From positions 34,982,698-35,046,697 of the forward strand of contig OW121855.1 in NCBI GenBank assembly GCA_933228895.1: DNA of 64,000 nt, read 5' to 3'. The notes below the pieces were generated by a model, which was not told the origin of the DNA, ran no database searches, and saw only the letters and a program-made list of their open reading frames with translations. Numbering within the stretch: position 1 is the stretch's first letter; the number at the start of each line of letters is the position of its first letter. Shown in pieces: positions 23,488 to 34,690 of this stretch. The position numbers and the translations under genes are program-made. The stretch is from Platycnemis pennipes. Lineage: Eukaryota; Arthropoda; Insecta; Odonata; Platycnemididae.

Positions 23488-24715
23488 TCTTCATCTACAC
23501 TTACGCAATACCCTGCAAGCCACCGCGATGGTGTGTGGTGAAGATGCACTATTGAAAATCGCTATCACCAAACATGCACTATTGACATGCACAATTTCTG
23601 CTGGAGATTTAGTCGGTATTTTAACCTGCGATATGATAATGATTCCAACCTAATTCCTAATTAATATTTATACACTGTTAAAGCTTTTTCAACACCTTTA
23701 AAAAAACTTAGCTGCTCTATGCTGCACAATGTCTAGTTCTCTGATCAAACCTAATTCATTCGGATTCCATACACTGGCTGCATATTCTAGGTGGGGCCTA
23801 ACTAGTAAAAGGTAACATAGCTCTTTTGTCATCTAGTCACATTTTCCAAGTACTCTTTTTATAAATCCTACCTTTCCCTTGGTTTGGCCACATATTTCTC
23901 CGATATGTCTTCCCCACGATAAATCTTTAGTGATTGTTACACCTTATGGATATGGATTAAGTACCTTATGGATGCAACGCTTTAAATTGTCGTTTTACCA
24001 ATACTATAAAAACGCTCTAACGAATGATTTTTCTTCCAAAAATTATTAGCTACACAATTTTTTAGGCTTATATTGGCATTTGTCACACCACTCTTAAATT
24101 GTCTAAATCCTTGCTAAGTGTTCCCCTACCTTCTTCATTTGACATACCCTGTACTTTACCACATTGTCTGCAAAAATCTAAGCTTAATACTTACTACGGT
24201 ACACTAATCGTTGATGTATAAAAGAAATAGAAGCGGATCTAATACGCTACCCTAGGTGATGTGACTATGATTATGTCGGACATGACATCTACAACGACCC
24301 TCTGCTCGCGCCCACTGAAGAATTCCTAATCCAACATATTGCGTCTTTATTAATGCCAAGCCTCTCTAACTTCAAGATTAATTTATATGAGGAACTTCAT
24401 CGAATGCCTTTTTAAAGTCTAAGAATATCGCATTAATTGTCTACTGTTTCCACTGTTGACTATAATATCGGGTACGATTAAAGAAAATTGTGTTTAGCAA
24501 GATCTACCTTTCCGGAACCCATGCTGACTGTTTATGAGTAATACCCGACTATCCAAATGCCCCATGATTGCACTGACTACCATGCGCTCAAATAACTTAC
24601 AGGAGATTAATGTGAGTGAAATGGGTCTGTAGTTACTAGGTTCTTCCCCATCAGCACTTTTAAATCTTCCGATCCTCTAATAAAATTGACCTTTAGCTGT
24701 ATCACCTTCCTCTTT
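23488..24715 (-). pseudogene. LINE-B (CR1/L2-like) reverse transcriptase remnant
   Basis: This is the best RT remnant of the family, read on the minus strand. In order it contains EEPSNYRPISLT, an RT finger motif near 24610-24650; QHGFRKGRSC near 24510; IFLDFKKAFDEVPH, motif A with its catalytic aspartate, at 24390-24435; FADN, the motif C position with the second aspartate of FADD replaced by asparagine, near 24165-24180; LVRPHLEYAASVWNP near 23760-23812; and VQHRAAKF near 23720. This order is diagnostic of CR1/L2-type non-LTR elements. Stops and frameshifts are frequent, so the copy is dead. It ends in the conserved 3' untranslated block at about 23488-23535. The family copies itself by target-primed reverse transcription. 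Confidence 0.85.
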
Positions 24716-25588
24716 CTTCATTCACCTTCACGTGAGGGACGATGACGATGGGGAGAAGGATAGAGTGTGGTGTAATTTCTAATGCCTATCGTGGGAACGA
24801 TTTTTGAGTTAAAAAGAATTCGTTTACAAGAGGGTGAGGTAAATCATTCCCCTTGCTTTCACTCCAGACGGAGAAGAAAGAACAGACGAGGGAAGGGAAA
24901 AAGGGAAGGCTGAGTAGATGTCTTATTGCCCCTGGAGAGACGATAAAGGCATATATATATCCCTTTTGATACATATTATTGTTAACAGAGTTAAAGGGAA
25001 TGACGGGGGTCAATAAAGCGGAAGTAACACGTTATTGCATCAATTTCTCTCCGCAACCGTGATACCCCTCTAATTCACGCTAAACGAAAACCTGGCATAA
25101 GCACACAATGACGCGATTACTCTTTTGAATGGTAGAAATAACGGATCGCCTCCGCAGATGATTGGCTTGCGATAAAGTTTGCACCGTTTGAAATATACCT
25201 CGGTGCGTGGAAGTGGGAGATTTAAAGCCCGTGTTCTGATATCATACAGGAATGTATGCTTATTGCGTTACTCCTAAAGCCATTCGTAGTAAATACTGGG
25301 CGCACAAAGGCTATTTGCCGAACCTTACACCACTCGGTGGTGCAGAACCACATAATGGTGACTGTGGAAATGCCAAAAGGCCTTCATGATTAATGCCGTT
25401 TGTACTTCATTATTCGCTTTTAAAAAATGACTCAATTTAATGCTATTTTATTAGTTTACTTAACGTGTAGATGGCAAAAGAGCTAAATTTTCTGAAATCT
25501 TTGTAGTTTTTCTTAAATTAATTGATATCAGTTCCTTTCCGAGTGTTTTTTACACTAATATCGCCATATTTCTACACTATACACAGCA
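24716..25588. other. Unassigned sequence
   Basis: No supported feature between the LINE-B remnant and the hAT-like element. Confidence 0.4.
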
Positions 25589-25596
25589 CTCATGAT

Positions 25597-27364
25597 TAGA
25601 GCGCGGAAAAAAAGTCTTCAATTTTGCAAAAAAAAAGTCGCCTAAAAAGTCACCAATATTTTTGAAAAAAGTCTCTCAAAAGTCTGAGTTATTTCCGTGA
25701 GAAAGTTGCTGAATTTAACTGAATTGTTGGAGAAAAGAGCCTAGAGATGCTAGTCCAGGCATTAGGGGATTTTACTTGGAAAAATCAGAGGTAGTTCTGG
25801 AAATTGATATATCCTACGCTTTTTGAGACGCTGAATCCGAATTTCTAACTTCCCACCAAAAATTCCCCCCGCACCCCCCTAAATTTTGAAAAAAAAATCG
25901 CTTTTTTAGTTTTTAAATCGTTTAGTATTGATTTTGGGAAAAACTAATCAGATTAGCGGGCAGTAGACAAAATAAGCAACAAAAAAAGTATTCTAACATT
26001 TTGACATAGGACGAACAGGGGGGCCAGCGCGCCCTGAAACATGCGCCTCGGCATCGCGGGGCTGTATGATCCAAGTTATGCAACCCCGCTTAACCACCAC
26101 GGCCACGGTCACGTGGTTTATATTCGCTCTCCCGTCTCCCCATGGTTCATTTTCTTCGTAACTCACCCTCCAATCTCATTGTTCCCCTATTTCAATATCT
26201 GCAAGTCCCCAGCACCCTACCTCTTACTAAAAAGGCATTACATGACAAAGAGAGTGAAAGTACACTCTATTGTAAAACTTTGGAAACAGGGCGTTTTTTC
26301 AGTCAAATTTAAAGGGGAAAATTTTATAATATAGAATACAAAACAAGTTTTTACATAGGATCAATATTGTTATAAGGCAGTTGAAACTTGATTCAATAGT
26401 TCAAAACTTAGTTTTCGGCTCAAGAAAAACCGAAAATGAAAAAAGTACTTATTTGTTGTCCATTGTACAGGTCAGGACCCCTATTTTCGGGGAAGCTGAG
26501 GACCTTTTTCTCTTGTTTTTCGCGATAATTTTAAAATCTTCTTCTCCGCTTGATCGCAGCCGAGGGTCCAGGTTCATCTACGTCATGCTTGCCTCGCTAC
26601 AATGTAGGCTCATTTAATGATCATCTGCACACAATGTGACGCGTTCACCTCGTCGGAAATTCTAGATGATCTTTCATATAATTGTATCATTTTTCCACTA
26701 ATCTCCTAAACAAAAGCGGAGTGCTACCATACAGTGTAGCGCTGTCGGCTTGTCAGCAGACCACCCGGGTTCAAATTAGCTGGTTCATAATTAGATCAAT
26801 GCATTCTTTCAGATTAATCCCTTTGTGAAGTCTTTGGACACCCTCAGCAAAAAAAAACTCGAAGCGCGAGGTGGACCAGGGAAAGGAACAATATGTGAAT
26901 TTGACATGCAAATGGATAAGTACGGGGTGAGCTCTACCCTCACCTATCCAAACCAACCTTCGGGTTGAAGCACTGAGTGAGTGTGATTATGTCATGAACG
27001 GTGGAGAAATAGAAATAATTCATTGCAGTTTCCGGAGCTATTATTAAAATTTCGCATTAATAATTGTTAGGAGATTACATTTTACAGCACCGTGTAGTAC
27101 CGCATGAAAAACACAGATGCGTCCAACGCACAGTTGAAAAAATGTGATCACAACAGCCAAATATTAACTTAGGCATGTGGTTTAAATAAAAAGGCCCATA
27201 AAAGTCTCTTTTAATCAGAAAAGTCCCGCCACGCCAAAAAATGTCCCAAAAAGTCTCTAAGAAAGTTATTAAAAACAGTTTTATTTCATGAGATTGGTGA
27301 TTTGTATTTAAAACCACAAAAGTCCCACTTTTACAAAGAGTCAAAAGACTTTTTCCGCGCTCTA
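25597..27364. mobile_element. hAT-like non-autonomous DNA transposon, 1.77 kb
   Basis: The ends form inverted repeats TAGAGCGCGGAAAAA followed by GTCTT (25597 onward) and the complement ending CCGCGCTCTA at 27364. They are flanked by near-identical 8-bp direct repeats, CTCATGAT (25589-25596) and CTAATGAT (27365-27372). An 8-bp duplication and a TAGAG-type terminus are characteristic of the hAT superfamily. The subterminal regions are rich in AAAAGTC motifs, possible transposase-binding repeats, on both sides. The interior has no hAT transposase motif, so the element depends on a helper. A SINE-B-like head lies inside it. Confidence 0.75.
26731..26790 (+). repeat. SINE-B-like tRNA-derived head inside the hAT element
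   Basis: GTGTAGCGCTGTCGGCTTG resembles an A-box region and CCCGGGTTCAAATTAGC a B box. The module lies in the interior of the 25597-27364 element and is too short to show a body or tail. Assignment rests on the paired A/B-like boxes alone. Confidence 0.35.
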
Positions 27365-27372
27365 CTAATGAT

Positions 27373-28622
27373 TCATGAAGATTTTTGTACTAGAGGCTAT
27401 TACAGGAACATACCCCCGTCGTTCTAGGTCATTAAAATGATTTGCATGAATTTGAATAAATTTTTCATGATAAGAGTAAACTAAATACCTTTCCTATGCC
27501 CACATATTTTCAAAATATTTTTTCTTAGGTTTGTTTCACAAACAATTACATCATCTTAAAATCACACCAAAACTTATAAATTCATTTAATCGTAGGATAG
27601 AGGCTAATTCATAATTTATTACACCTCTTTATCATTACGGAGAGCTGTTGCAAACAAAATAACATATTAATTTTGAGGGTCACACCTAAAACCAGCCTAA
27701 TTGTTATACCTTCAGAGGTTGTTCAGGTGAAAATTAGAAACAATTTAACCATGTAGGCACTACTCAATAAGCAAAAATGTAATCCATAGTTTAGTGTTTA
27801 CAACTTGCTGTCGATATGACTTTCAAACTATGCTTAATATTTCCCTGAACCCTAATATTTCCCTGAAAATCGGATGAAGTTTTAAAATATGTAATAAAAT
27901 ATTGAGTATTTTTCAAAATCTTCACGGCCAAAGCAGAACACATAAAGATTTTTTAACGGATAAGCCCATAGCCTATTGAAACAGGATTTTATCAGTCCTG
28001 CTGAGACGGGCGAGCAATAGATGGGATTTTTTTTAATCAGACCACCTCAACAGGGCACGGCGGGAAGGGCATGTGATTTATGTTCACTTACGCCAATGCA
28101 AAGATTGCTCATGAGAGAAACCTAAGGGTCATTTGAAAGCTAACCTGAAATTTACCGTAAGCCAAACGGTTGATTTATTTTTTTACTTTACTTTATAACA
28201 TCTCACATGATTTTTTTCGCGGCGAAATCGTAGAACCATATCAATTAGCTATCACCCCTTTTGGTGATGTAGAAGTTCTCTTCCGCATTCCTGGGCCTGT
28301 CGATGGGTCCACTCTCAAACTGGTATCGGCAAATGCAAAAGGACGAGGCGAGGATAACTGCCGCCTGTTCATCCCTTCCGCATCCCCAAAAACCTCTTGC
28401 ATTGAGCTTCTTCCACGAGAACGATAAGGAACATGCAGGACCCACCCTCTCCCCCCCCACACCGCCCGTTAGGAACTGATTGCACTCATCAACTAAGGAA
28501 GGCTTGGCCGAGGGCAGACACATCTGAAGGACGAAACTGATCCGGAGTGTTTCAATCTGCGAGCCGAAGCAAGGCCGCCAGGGGGTATTCAGACACGTTT
28601 GGACACCATCTTCTATTTAAGT
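27373..28622. other. Unassigned AT-rich sequence
   Basis: Nothing supportable apart from a moderately GC-rich patch at 28240-28560 that contains short open frames without motifs. Confidence 0.4.
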
Positions 28623-28633
28623 ACAAGACTTGA

Positions 28634-28772
28634 ATTAAGAAAGACCTGGTGCTTTCCCGGCGTATCTGCTGCGTGAAGGTTTCTCGGGTTCTCCACCGGG
28701 TTATTGCGCCCATGTCCATGTCCAGGCGGACATGGACGCAATAACCCGGTGGAGGACCCGAGAAACCTTCAC
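28634..28772 (-). mobile_element. Hairpin insertion 1 (Penelope-like pseudo-LTR type?)
   Basis: Two 45-bp arms, 28673-28717 and 28728-28772, are complementary at 43 of 45 positions around a 10-bp loop (arm begins GTGAAGGTTTCTCGGG). A 39-bp unpaired segment, 28634-28672, lies on one side. The whole unit is bounded by an 11-bp direct repeat, ACAAGACTTGA, at 28623-28633 and 28773-28783, which I read as a target-site duplication. Two other insertions (43690-43912 and 45798-46001) share the same plan. No hammerhead-like core was recognised in this one. Orientation is taken as minus because the tail is on the left. Confidence 0.65.
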
Positions 28773-28844
28773 ACAAGACTTGATTTTTTTAGGAGCTCCA
28801 ATGGCAAAGGTCGTATCACACCATCTAACCTAAGATCTTCATCT

Positions 28845-28895
28845 ATATTTTACCCTGCTAGCCACCGCAGGGGCATATGACAGGGGATCCGAGTG
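28845..28895 (-). repeat. LINE-B 3'-end scrap
   Basis: The complement of the family 3' block is visible: ACCCTGCTAGCCACCGCAGG followed by GGCATATGACAGGGG. No coding part is attached. Confidence 0.55.
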
Positions 28896-28939
28896 AGTTT
28901 AGGATTTCTTAATCCTAAGATAAGCACAGCATCCTTACT

Positions 28940-29013
28940 ATGGTCGGATTTGAACCAACCTGGTCGGGTTGCCAGGGCGATAAGTTATCGATCCGGTTAT
29001 CGAGGCCGGCAAG
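28940..29013 (-). repeat. SINE-B tRNA-like head
   Basis: On the minus strand, TTGCCGGCCTCGATAACCGG is followed by an A-box-like GATCGATAACTTATCG region and a B-box-like GGTTCAAATCCGACC. The arrangement and length match the other tRNA-like heads in this window. The B box differs at one or two positions from consensus. No body or tail could be delimited. Confidence 0.45.
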
Positions 29014-29309
29014 TGATGGGATAGAGAGATAAGAGAGATGTGGTACTCGAAAAAGGAATGCTAGGATGAAATTCAATTCATGCATCCCAATTCAGCGGAT
29101 AGGATTCCGTTTTCATCTCAAGATGAGCGAGAACAAAATGAGCCATCTTTATAAGTAGATACTATAATGGCTGGTAAGCGAATATTCTATTCTTACTATT
29201 CACCATTGTAGATCATTACTCATCACCCTTCCAACCGGGATCCGAATGGTATCCTCACAAGCACAAACCTGAATTCCTGAATGATAGGTTTAGGACTGCA
29301 TCAGAATTA

Positions 29310-29795
29310 ATAAAAGGAGTAGGTGGGGAATCATCATCAGATCGTAGGTTGAGGTACAGATTAAATCTATTGCAGTAATTTAAATCGGATAGTTTTACTG
29401 AAGATATTAGGTATAAATTAAAAAAAAACAGCGTATTATGCTAGATTCCACCAGATAATTAAGAATGTCGAGATAGATTGTCATACTGATAGATTCAAAA
29501 TGTCATTTTTCCCCTCGACAATAAGAGACATCAATAGGATTCATAGCAAAGGGATATGTAGGGGAAATATTGTAGAGTAGTCTGTAGTGCATGATGCACG
29601 TATTAACAACCAATCCCTTTATTACTGCGTAGATACAAACCATCTAGCTGTATGTGATCCTATTATGAAGCATGTTTCCATGTAGTAGTCTAGTTGCATA
29701 TCAATAGTGCATCTTTAGTGAGCTTCACCCCCTGCCTCACATCCTCGTAGTGGCTCACAGGGTATTACGTGGTCGAGTGGATGTAGACGAACCAT
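29310..29795 (+). pseudogene. LINE-B C-terminus and 3' end
   Basis: Plus-strand frames read SDRRLRYRLNLLQ and later FPSTIRDINRIHSKG, the family C-terminal signature. The 3' untranslated part follows, ending in TCGTAGTGGCTCACAGGGTA and GTGGATGTAGACGAACC. The copy is 5'-truncated and carries several stops and frameshifts. Confidence 0.7.
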
Positions 29796-30907
29796 GATTT
29801 CTAACTGATTGAAAAGTTACCTAAGGAAACGCGCCATTAAAGCACTCCGTTGTCCCGAATGTTGACAGTAAATATTAGTCACATTAAACATTATTGCCAT
29901 TTTGCATATTATTCTCCACGAGCAATGGATTTCAGGAGTTCAAATCTAATATTAAGGAGCAATGAAGTTCATGAAAATTTTGGGACGGAGAGAGGTCTTG
30001 GGACGATACGAGATGAAGTTTCCAGAGCGAAAAAAATGTCGGGACAAGATGGGACGAAAATCATGAGAATGAGACGAAGAAATTGTGCAGGATGGGAAGA
30101 AATGAAAATAACGGGAATAAATACGTAGTAGAACGAGAGTAAACAACATTTCAGGAGGAAGAAAAATTCTACGAGAAAAAAGCAGCACAAAGTCCCTTTA
30201 AATTTTCTCTCCTACAGTGTGAAAAAAAGGAGAATCAGACGGGTCATCTTTAGAAAAAGAGCGGTAACATCAACGACGTCTGGAGCAAAGATGAATTTTT
30301 TGGCCAGTTTTCACTGCAACACATGGAAAAAGCTGACATTTATTTCATCGGATATTTAATAATTCAAGAGTTATACTCAATAATTCATAAGTAATATGCA
30401 TTTTTATACCCCAACATAATTTTTAATTAAAGTATGAATCAGAAAAAAGAATTATTGTTTGCTTTTAATTACCATCACAATAAAACTTATTTCACTGATT
30501 TCGGAAACTTGATCCAGTGTTCCTACCTTAATACACCGAGTGGAAGGAATAAACTGATGATTCAATAAATAAATTATTTTAATGAAAGGACGTAATCACG
30601 TAAACCTTGAGTGTTAGTTTGTTGGGTTCTTCTAAAACAGAATACGCCTCTAATGTGGAATATAATTATCAGCTGAGGAAAGTTCTACCGTTAAAAGTAC
30701 GCTTTTAAACTCAAAGATAAAGCTTCTAAAATATATATGTGGTTAATCACAACAAAGGTCTTGCAGTGTTTTTACTGTAAAATTTAATAAAATCAGTGGG
30801 GTAAAGAACGTGATGAATACTGAAACGACGACCAGAATACAACAATTCCATAATGAAAACATTTCGCTAGATGTAAAGGAACGAATAAAACTGGAGGAGG
30901 CAAATTT
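29796..30907. other. Unassigned AT-rich sequence
   Basis: No supported feature. A purine-rich patch (29970-30190) contains recurring GGGACGA words similar to the short tandem repeat that follows at 30910. Confidence 0.4.
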
Positions 30908-30909
30908 TT

Positions 30910-30975
30910 GGGACGAGGCTAGACAAAAAACTTTTCGGGATGAGGCCAAACAAAAAACTTTTCGGGTAAGACGAG
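30910..30975 (+). repeat. 27-bp tandem repeat, about 2.5 units
   Basis: Unit GGGAYGAGGCYARACAAAAAACTTTTC (27 bp; first 20 bases GGGAYGAGGCYARACAAAAA) occurs at 30910-30936 and 30937-30963, then partly again. Because 27 is a multiple of three, the small open frame across it (30810-31028) contains a repeated DEARQKTFR / DEAKQKTFR peptide. I see no evidence that the frame is expressed. Confidence 0.6.
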
Positions 30976-31164
30976 ACGAACATTTAGAGGCGAACGTTTG
31001 TTCACTTCCGTTCCAAGTCCTGTTTTAGAAATATCTGGGTAAATAATTCTCATGTTTTACTAAATGATCTTTACCTTTTTTAGCTATTTTCCCATCTAGC
31101 GTTGATCTTAATTGAAGCTTTCTCTGAGGCACAAATGTTTGACATTCAATTAATAAATAAAAAA

Positions 31165-31680
31165 CCTAAATGACTTAGGTTCGAACAAAGTTTCTAACAG
31201 TGTGCAGCAAAGAGCAGCTAGGTTTGTTAAATGATGTTAAAGATAAGTAATGTATCGAAATTATTATGAGAGTTAGATTAAGAATCAGTATCAGATCGTA
31301 GGTTAAAATACAGAATTAACCTCCTGCAGAAATTTAAGGCGGGCAGGTTCTCAGCAGATGTTAAAAATATATTAAAACACCACCGTGGTAGGGCAGGTTA
31401 GATTATAAAGATAAAATTAGAGGGGTACAAAGTAACATAGTGGTTCGAGATTTCATTTTTGCGTGCAGAATTAAGGACATTAATAGATAATAACGTAAAA
31501 ACCAGGGGGATGTTTGAATACGAGCTGCAAATTTTTGTTAGTATATTGGTATGCCTGCAAAATAGTAAGTCTGAGTTCAATTTTCATTGGCTAAAAAATG
31601 TGCCCCTCGTGATAGTTTACCCACTGCCTCTCACCCTTTAAGTGGCTTACGGGGTTTTATGATGATGCTGACGTTGATCC
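31165..31680 (+). pseudogene. LINE-B C-terminus and 3' end
   Basis: The plus strand reads VQQRAARFV, then ESVSDRRLKYRINLLQKF, KAGRFSADVKNILKHHRGRA and RIKDIN in slightly shifting frames. This is the longest clean stretch of the family C-terminus in the window. It ends in the 3' block CACCCTTTAAGTGGCTTACG. Members at 12441, 22948 and 29310 align with it. Confidence 0.75.
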
Positions 31681-33374
31681 GCTAGATTGGTACAAAATAG
31701 CTTAACCCACAAGAACCAAAACTGAATCTATACGGTGATAAAAATTTTAGGCTGAAAGGATTCCATTTTAGTTTCAATTACATTCTTGGAACCTATTCCG
31801 ATGCATGATAAACCCCGATGTATTTAGTAAATGTTTAGTAAATTTGAGTAAAGTTGTCCAATGTATTTAGTAAAAAATGACCCCAAAAAATAACATACTG
31901 TTTTTATGTGAACGATTGTAGAAGTGAGAAATGGGTCAAGAAAGTATAAACATTTACTCTAATTACACACGTTTAATGCTAAATATTTTATATTTTCCAA
32001 AAATAGAAGGAAAGAAACGCTAGAAAAGCAAACAAATGACTGCTTTTGAATATAATAATAGTAATATCGTTTTGTTACTTTATTGCTCAGAGACAGCTGA
32101 TGCTTGCAGGGTTGTTTTTAGAGACAGCTGATGAAATCTCACCTCGTCTCCTCCCAACACTGCTCTCTGCATCCCAAAGTTTGCGATACCACATGCACTT
32201 ATGCGCTGACTTTGACTCTTATGAGCAAATGTGATCAACTTATAACTGTCCCCACGAAAAAAATAACAAAATACAAATGTGAAATTCTCTCAATCGCCAA
32301 AAATTCCATTGCCGGGCTCGGAATTTTCTCGAAATCCTTATCCGGGCGCAAACGAGAGCACTAGAACTGAAATCCACTAATGTAACGGGTAAACTTTTCT
32401 CCTAGGAGTCATAAAACAAGCGGGAACATCCCGCTCCATAGCTTTTTAGAGTATGCCAACGTATCGGCGTGGATGGATGGTAGTTAGTACTCTCTCCCGC
32501 CGCCCGTATATCAGACCGGTAAATTCATTTGGAATTGCATCAAGAGTATGCCACGTTTAAAAAAACTCATCGAATCCTCCCTGCGGGAAAATGGAAAGAG
32601 GGAGAGAAAAAAGTGCGGCTTATGTGGGAACGCGAGCAAAATATTATCCCCCTTAGTCACAAATGGACGTAGCTAAAGTTTCCCCATCCGATCGAAAAAA
32701 ATGAAACGACTAGAAGCGAATATGGGCGGCCAATAAACCATCAAGAGTCAATGACGTAACCCCTTAGGACTAACATGCGGGGATATATTTAAATGAGCGT
32801 TTATTAACAATCGTCACAACCTGTTTCTATTTGAAGGGTATTATAATAATTGTATTTAACGAACAAGAGTGGGAAAATTTTAACGTCATTGGGATACAAA
32901 TATAGATCGGGTGCATTTATCGAAATAATGAGACCTGTTTCGTATTGGTACCATTAGAACGATTAGCATTTAAAAGCGGGAAGAAGAGAATAATATAGAT
33001 TGATGCTGCTTTTATTTAGAGGGACACATCATCTGCACACAAGCGATTCCAAATTCCATATCGAGAATTCCCTTTCATTTGCAAGTCGTACCAATAAGAC
33101 ATTCATATTATGAGTCCTTAAGATAGGAGTTAATAGTTCTCACATAACAAGCTAAGAACAGCATCGGTGCTTATTAATTGTGACTCATTTACTCAACGAT
33201 GAGAAATTACTGCAAGACATAACGAGTTTTAAACTTCGCATCCAATTTGCCCCACCAAGAGAAATATTTCGCAAACATTAAAAGCTGGATTTACACTCAC
33301 TGAAACGCTATGGAGGACGGCTCCTGATAAGTTCTGGTCTTCATTCCATCCGAAATGGAGTCCAATCAGACACA
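31681..33374. other. Unassigned sequence
   Basis: No supported feature. The part around 32400-32760 is somewhat GC-richer than its surroundings. Confidence 0.4.
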
Positions 33375-33709
33375 CAACATCAGAAAAACAAGATTAGAGA
33401 GATAGACTGTCGTACCGATAGATTTAAAACGTCATTTTCCCGCGTACATTAAGAAAACATTATGAAAAAGGGACATGTGGGAGAAATTAGTTCCAGTAGT
33501 CTGCAATGCATAAAGCAACCACCAAACACGTCGGAGGTGACACGCAAGGTATCATCTATACATGCATATGAAACATGTTTTAAAATTACTAACACATGCT
33601 TGCTTGGGAAATATAAGTTAATATATTTAAAGAAATGCCTGACTATCACTTTTCCTTGCCTTTCAAACATCGCCGCTGTGGCTCGCAGGGTATTACATGG
33701 TTGCAGATG
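33375..33709 (+). pseudogene. LINE-B 3' region, target of a SINE insertion
   Basis: The segment begins with a KIREIDCRTDRFK-like reading (AGATTAGAGAGATAGACTGT). It then runs through two 3'-end-like blocks, one near 33528-33550 and one near 33670-33705 (CTGTGGCTCGCAGGGTATTA). The SINE-A copy at 33724-34062 is inserted immediately after it. Confidence 0.55.
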
Positions 33710-33723
33710 TCGAATACTAAGGG
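33710..33723 (+). repeat. Target-site duplication, left copy, of the complete SINE-A
   Basis: The 14-bp sequence TCGAATACTAAGGG recurs exactly at 34063-34076 on the other side of the SINE. The length fits target-primed reverse transcription. Confidence 0.9.
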
Positions 33724-34062
33724 GCATCGGGTTGGTGTGGTGGCTAGAGTACTGGCCTCCCATCCCGAGGGCCCGGGTTCGATTCCCGGCAGTGGCGGAT
33801 TTTTCAGTGGAAAACCGGTCCCCACTTGAGTGCCTAGTGGAGGGCATTTCAAGTACAGTACTCCGTCCGTCGGATGGGACGCTAAGCCGTGGTCCCCTTG
33901 GCGCCTTTCGTTAAGAGTAGGCTAATGCCGACGCCGGGTTTCTCTCCACCCTTCCTCCGTTCCCTAAAAAAAACTCCTACCATTACCCTATTACCCACCT
34001 ATCCTATATGGCGCAAATGACCTCAGCTGTCGGTCGCCTCCCCTAAATAACCAACCAACCAA
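33724..34062 (+). repeat. SINE-A, complete copy, 339 bp, tRNA-derived
   Basis: This is the reference copy of the family. The tRNA-like head at about 33729-33798 contains an A box (TGGCTAGAGTACTGG, about 33741-33755) and a B box (GGTTCGATTCC, 33776-33786), the internal RNA polymerase III promoter. The unique body follows, with ACTCCGTCCGTCGGATGGGA, GCTAAGCCGTGGTCCCCTTG, GCCGACGCCGGGTTTCTCTC and TATGGCGCAAATGACC. The 3' end is a short CCAA repeat tail. Exact 14-bp direct repeats flank it (33710-33723 and 34063-34076). SINEs depend on a LINE partner for mobility. Which one is not visible, because the CCAA tail does not match the ATG-repeat tail of LINE-A or the end of LINE-B. Confidence 0.9.
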
Positions 34063-34076
34063 TCGAATACTAAGGG
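34063..34076 (+). repeat. Target-site duplication, right copy, of the complete SINE-A
   Basis: Exact 14-bp repeat of 33710-33723, directly after the CCAA tail of the SINE. Confidence 0.9.
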
Positions 34077-34169
34077 CAGTTTGGTTAGAGTAGGAAGGGC
34101 TCAAGGTTCTCAAGTTCACATACATCTGGCCCGAAAATTACTCAGCTAGAGTTTAGCTGGACGTTTCGA

Positions 34170-34690
34170 AAAAAACCTCTCCCGGATATGATTCCTGGAC
34201 CTCCGATGAGTAGCTCAATGCTCCACCCACTGGGCAACGACAACATCTGTAGTCGAATCCGACTCGCAAAAAACGAGCGCCCTTTCCCATCCTGGCAGCA
34301 TTTTCGACGCGGAGGTGACGTTCATTTCCCTGTCGCCGCGCGGGTGACGCGAAGGCAATATCGCTCTTGATGTGATCCCGTCATTAATTACGCGTCCGGC
34401 ACTTACTCAATTAAGTTCCTGCTCCCGCCCACCCACCCCTGGGGTCTGATGCGGGGGAGAGATTGTCCTCTCCCCCCACCCCTTCTCCTGGTGGGAGTGA
34501 GGTGGGGGGGTGGGAGAGGGGGTGTGAAAAACACGGGAATCCGTCAAGCATCAAACGGCCTCCTCACCCCGACTAAAAAAATTAGATCGCGTGATCGCGC
34601 GCCAGAAACAGAGCGAAGCCCTCCGCATCCACAAGAACAATGGAGCCCAGGCGGAAAAGCCACGTCTCAGCTTTTCCACCTCATTTCATT
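34170..34690. other. GC-rich island with G-runs and a weak tRNA-like scrap
   Basis: GC content is elevated with a strongly G-rich patch (about 34485-34530). Around 34195-34260 a tRNA-like module (GATGAGTAGCTCAATGCTCC, then TAGTCGAATCCGACTCGC) may be another SINE-B head. The open frames across the G-rich part are not gene-like. Confidence 0.4.

Noticed and set aside
33462..33914. 150-codon open frame on the plus strand and its 132-codon antisense partner
   Set aside because: Both lie across a LINE-B tail and the SINE-A head and body, so they are by-products of repeat sequence.
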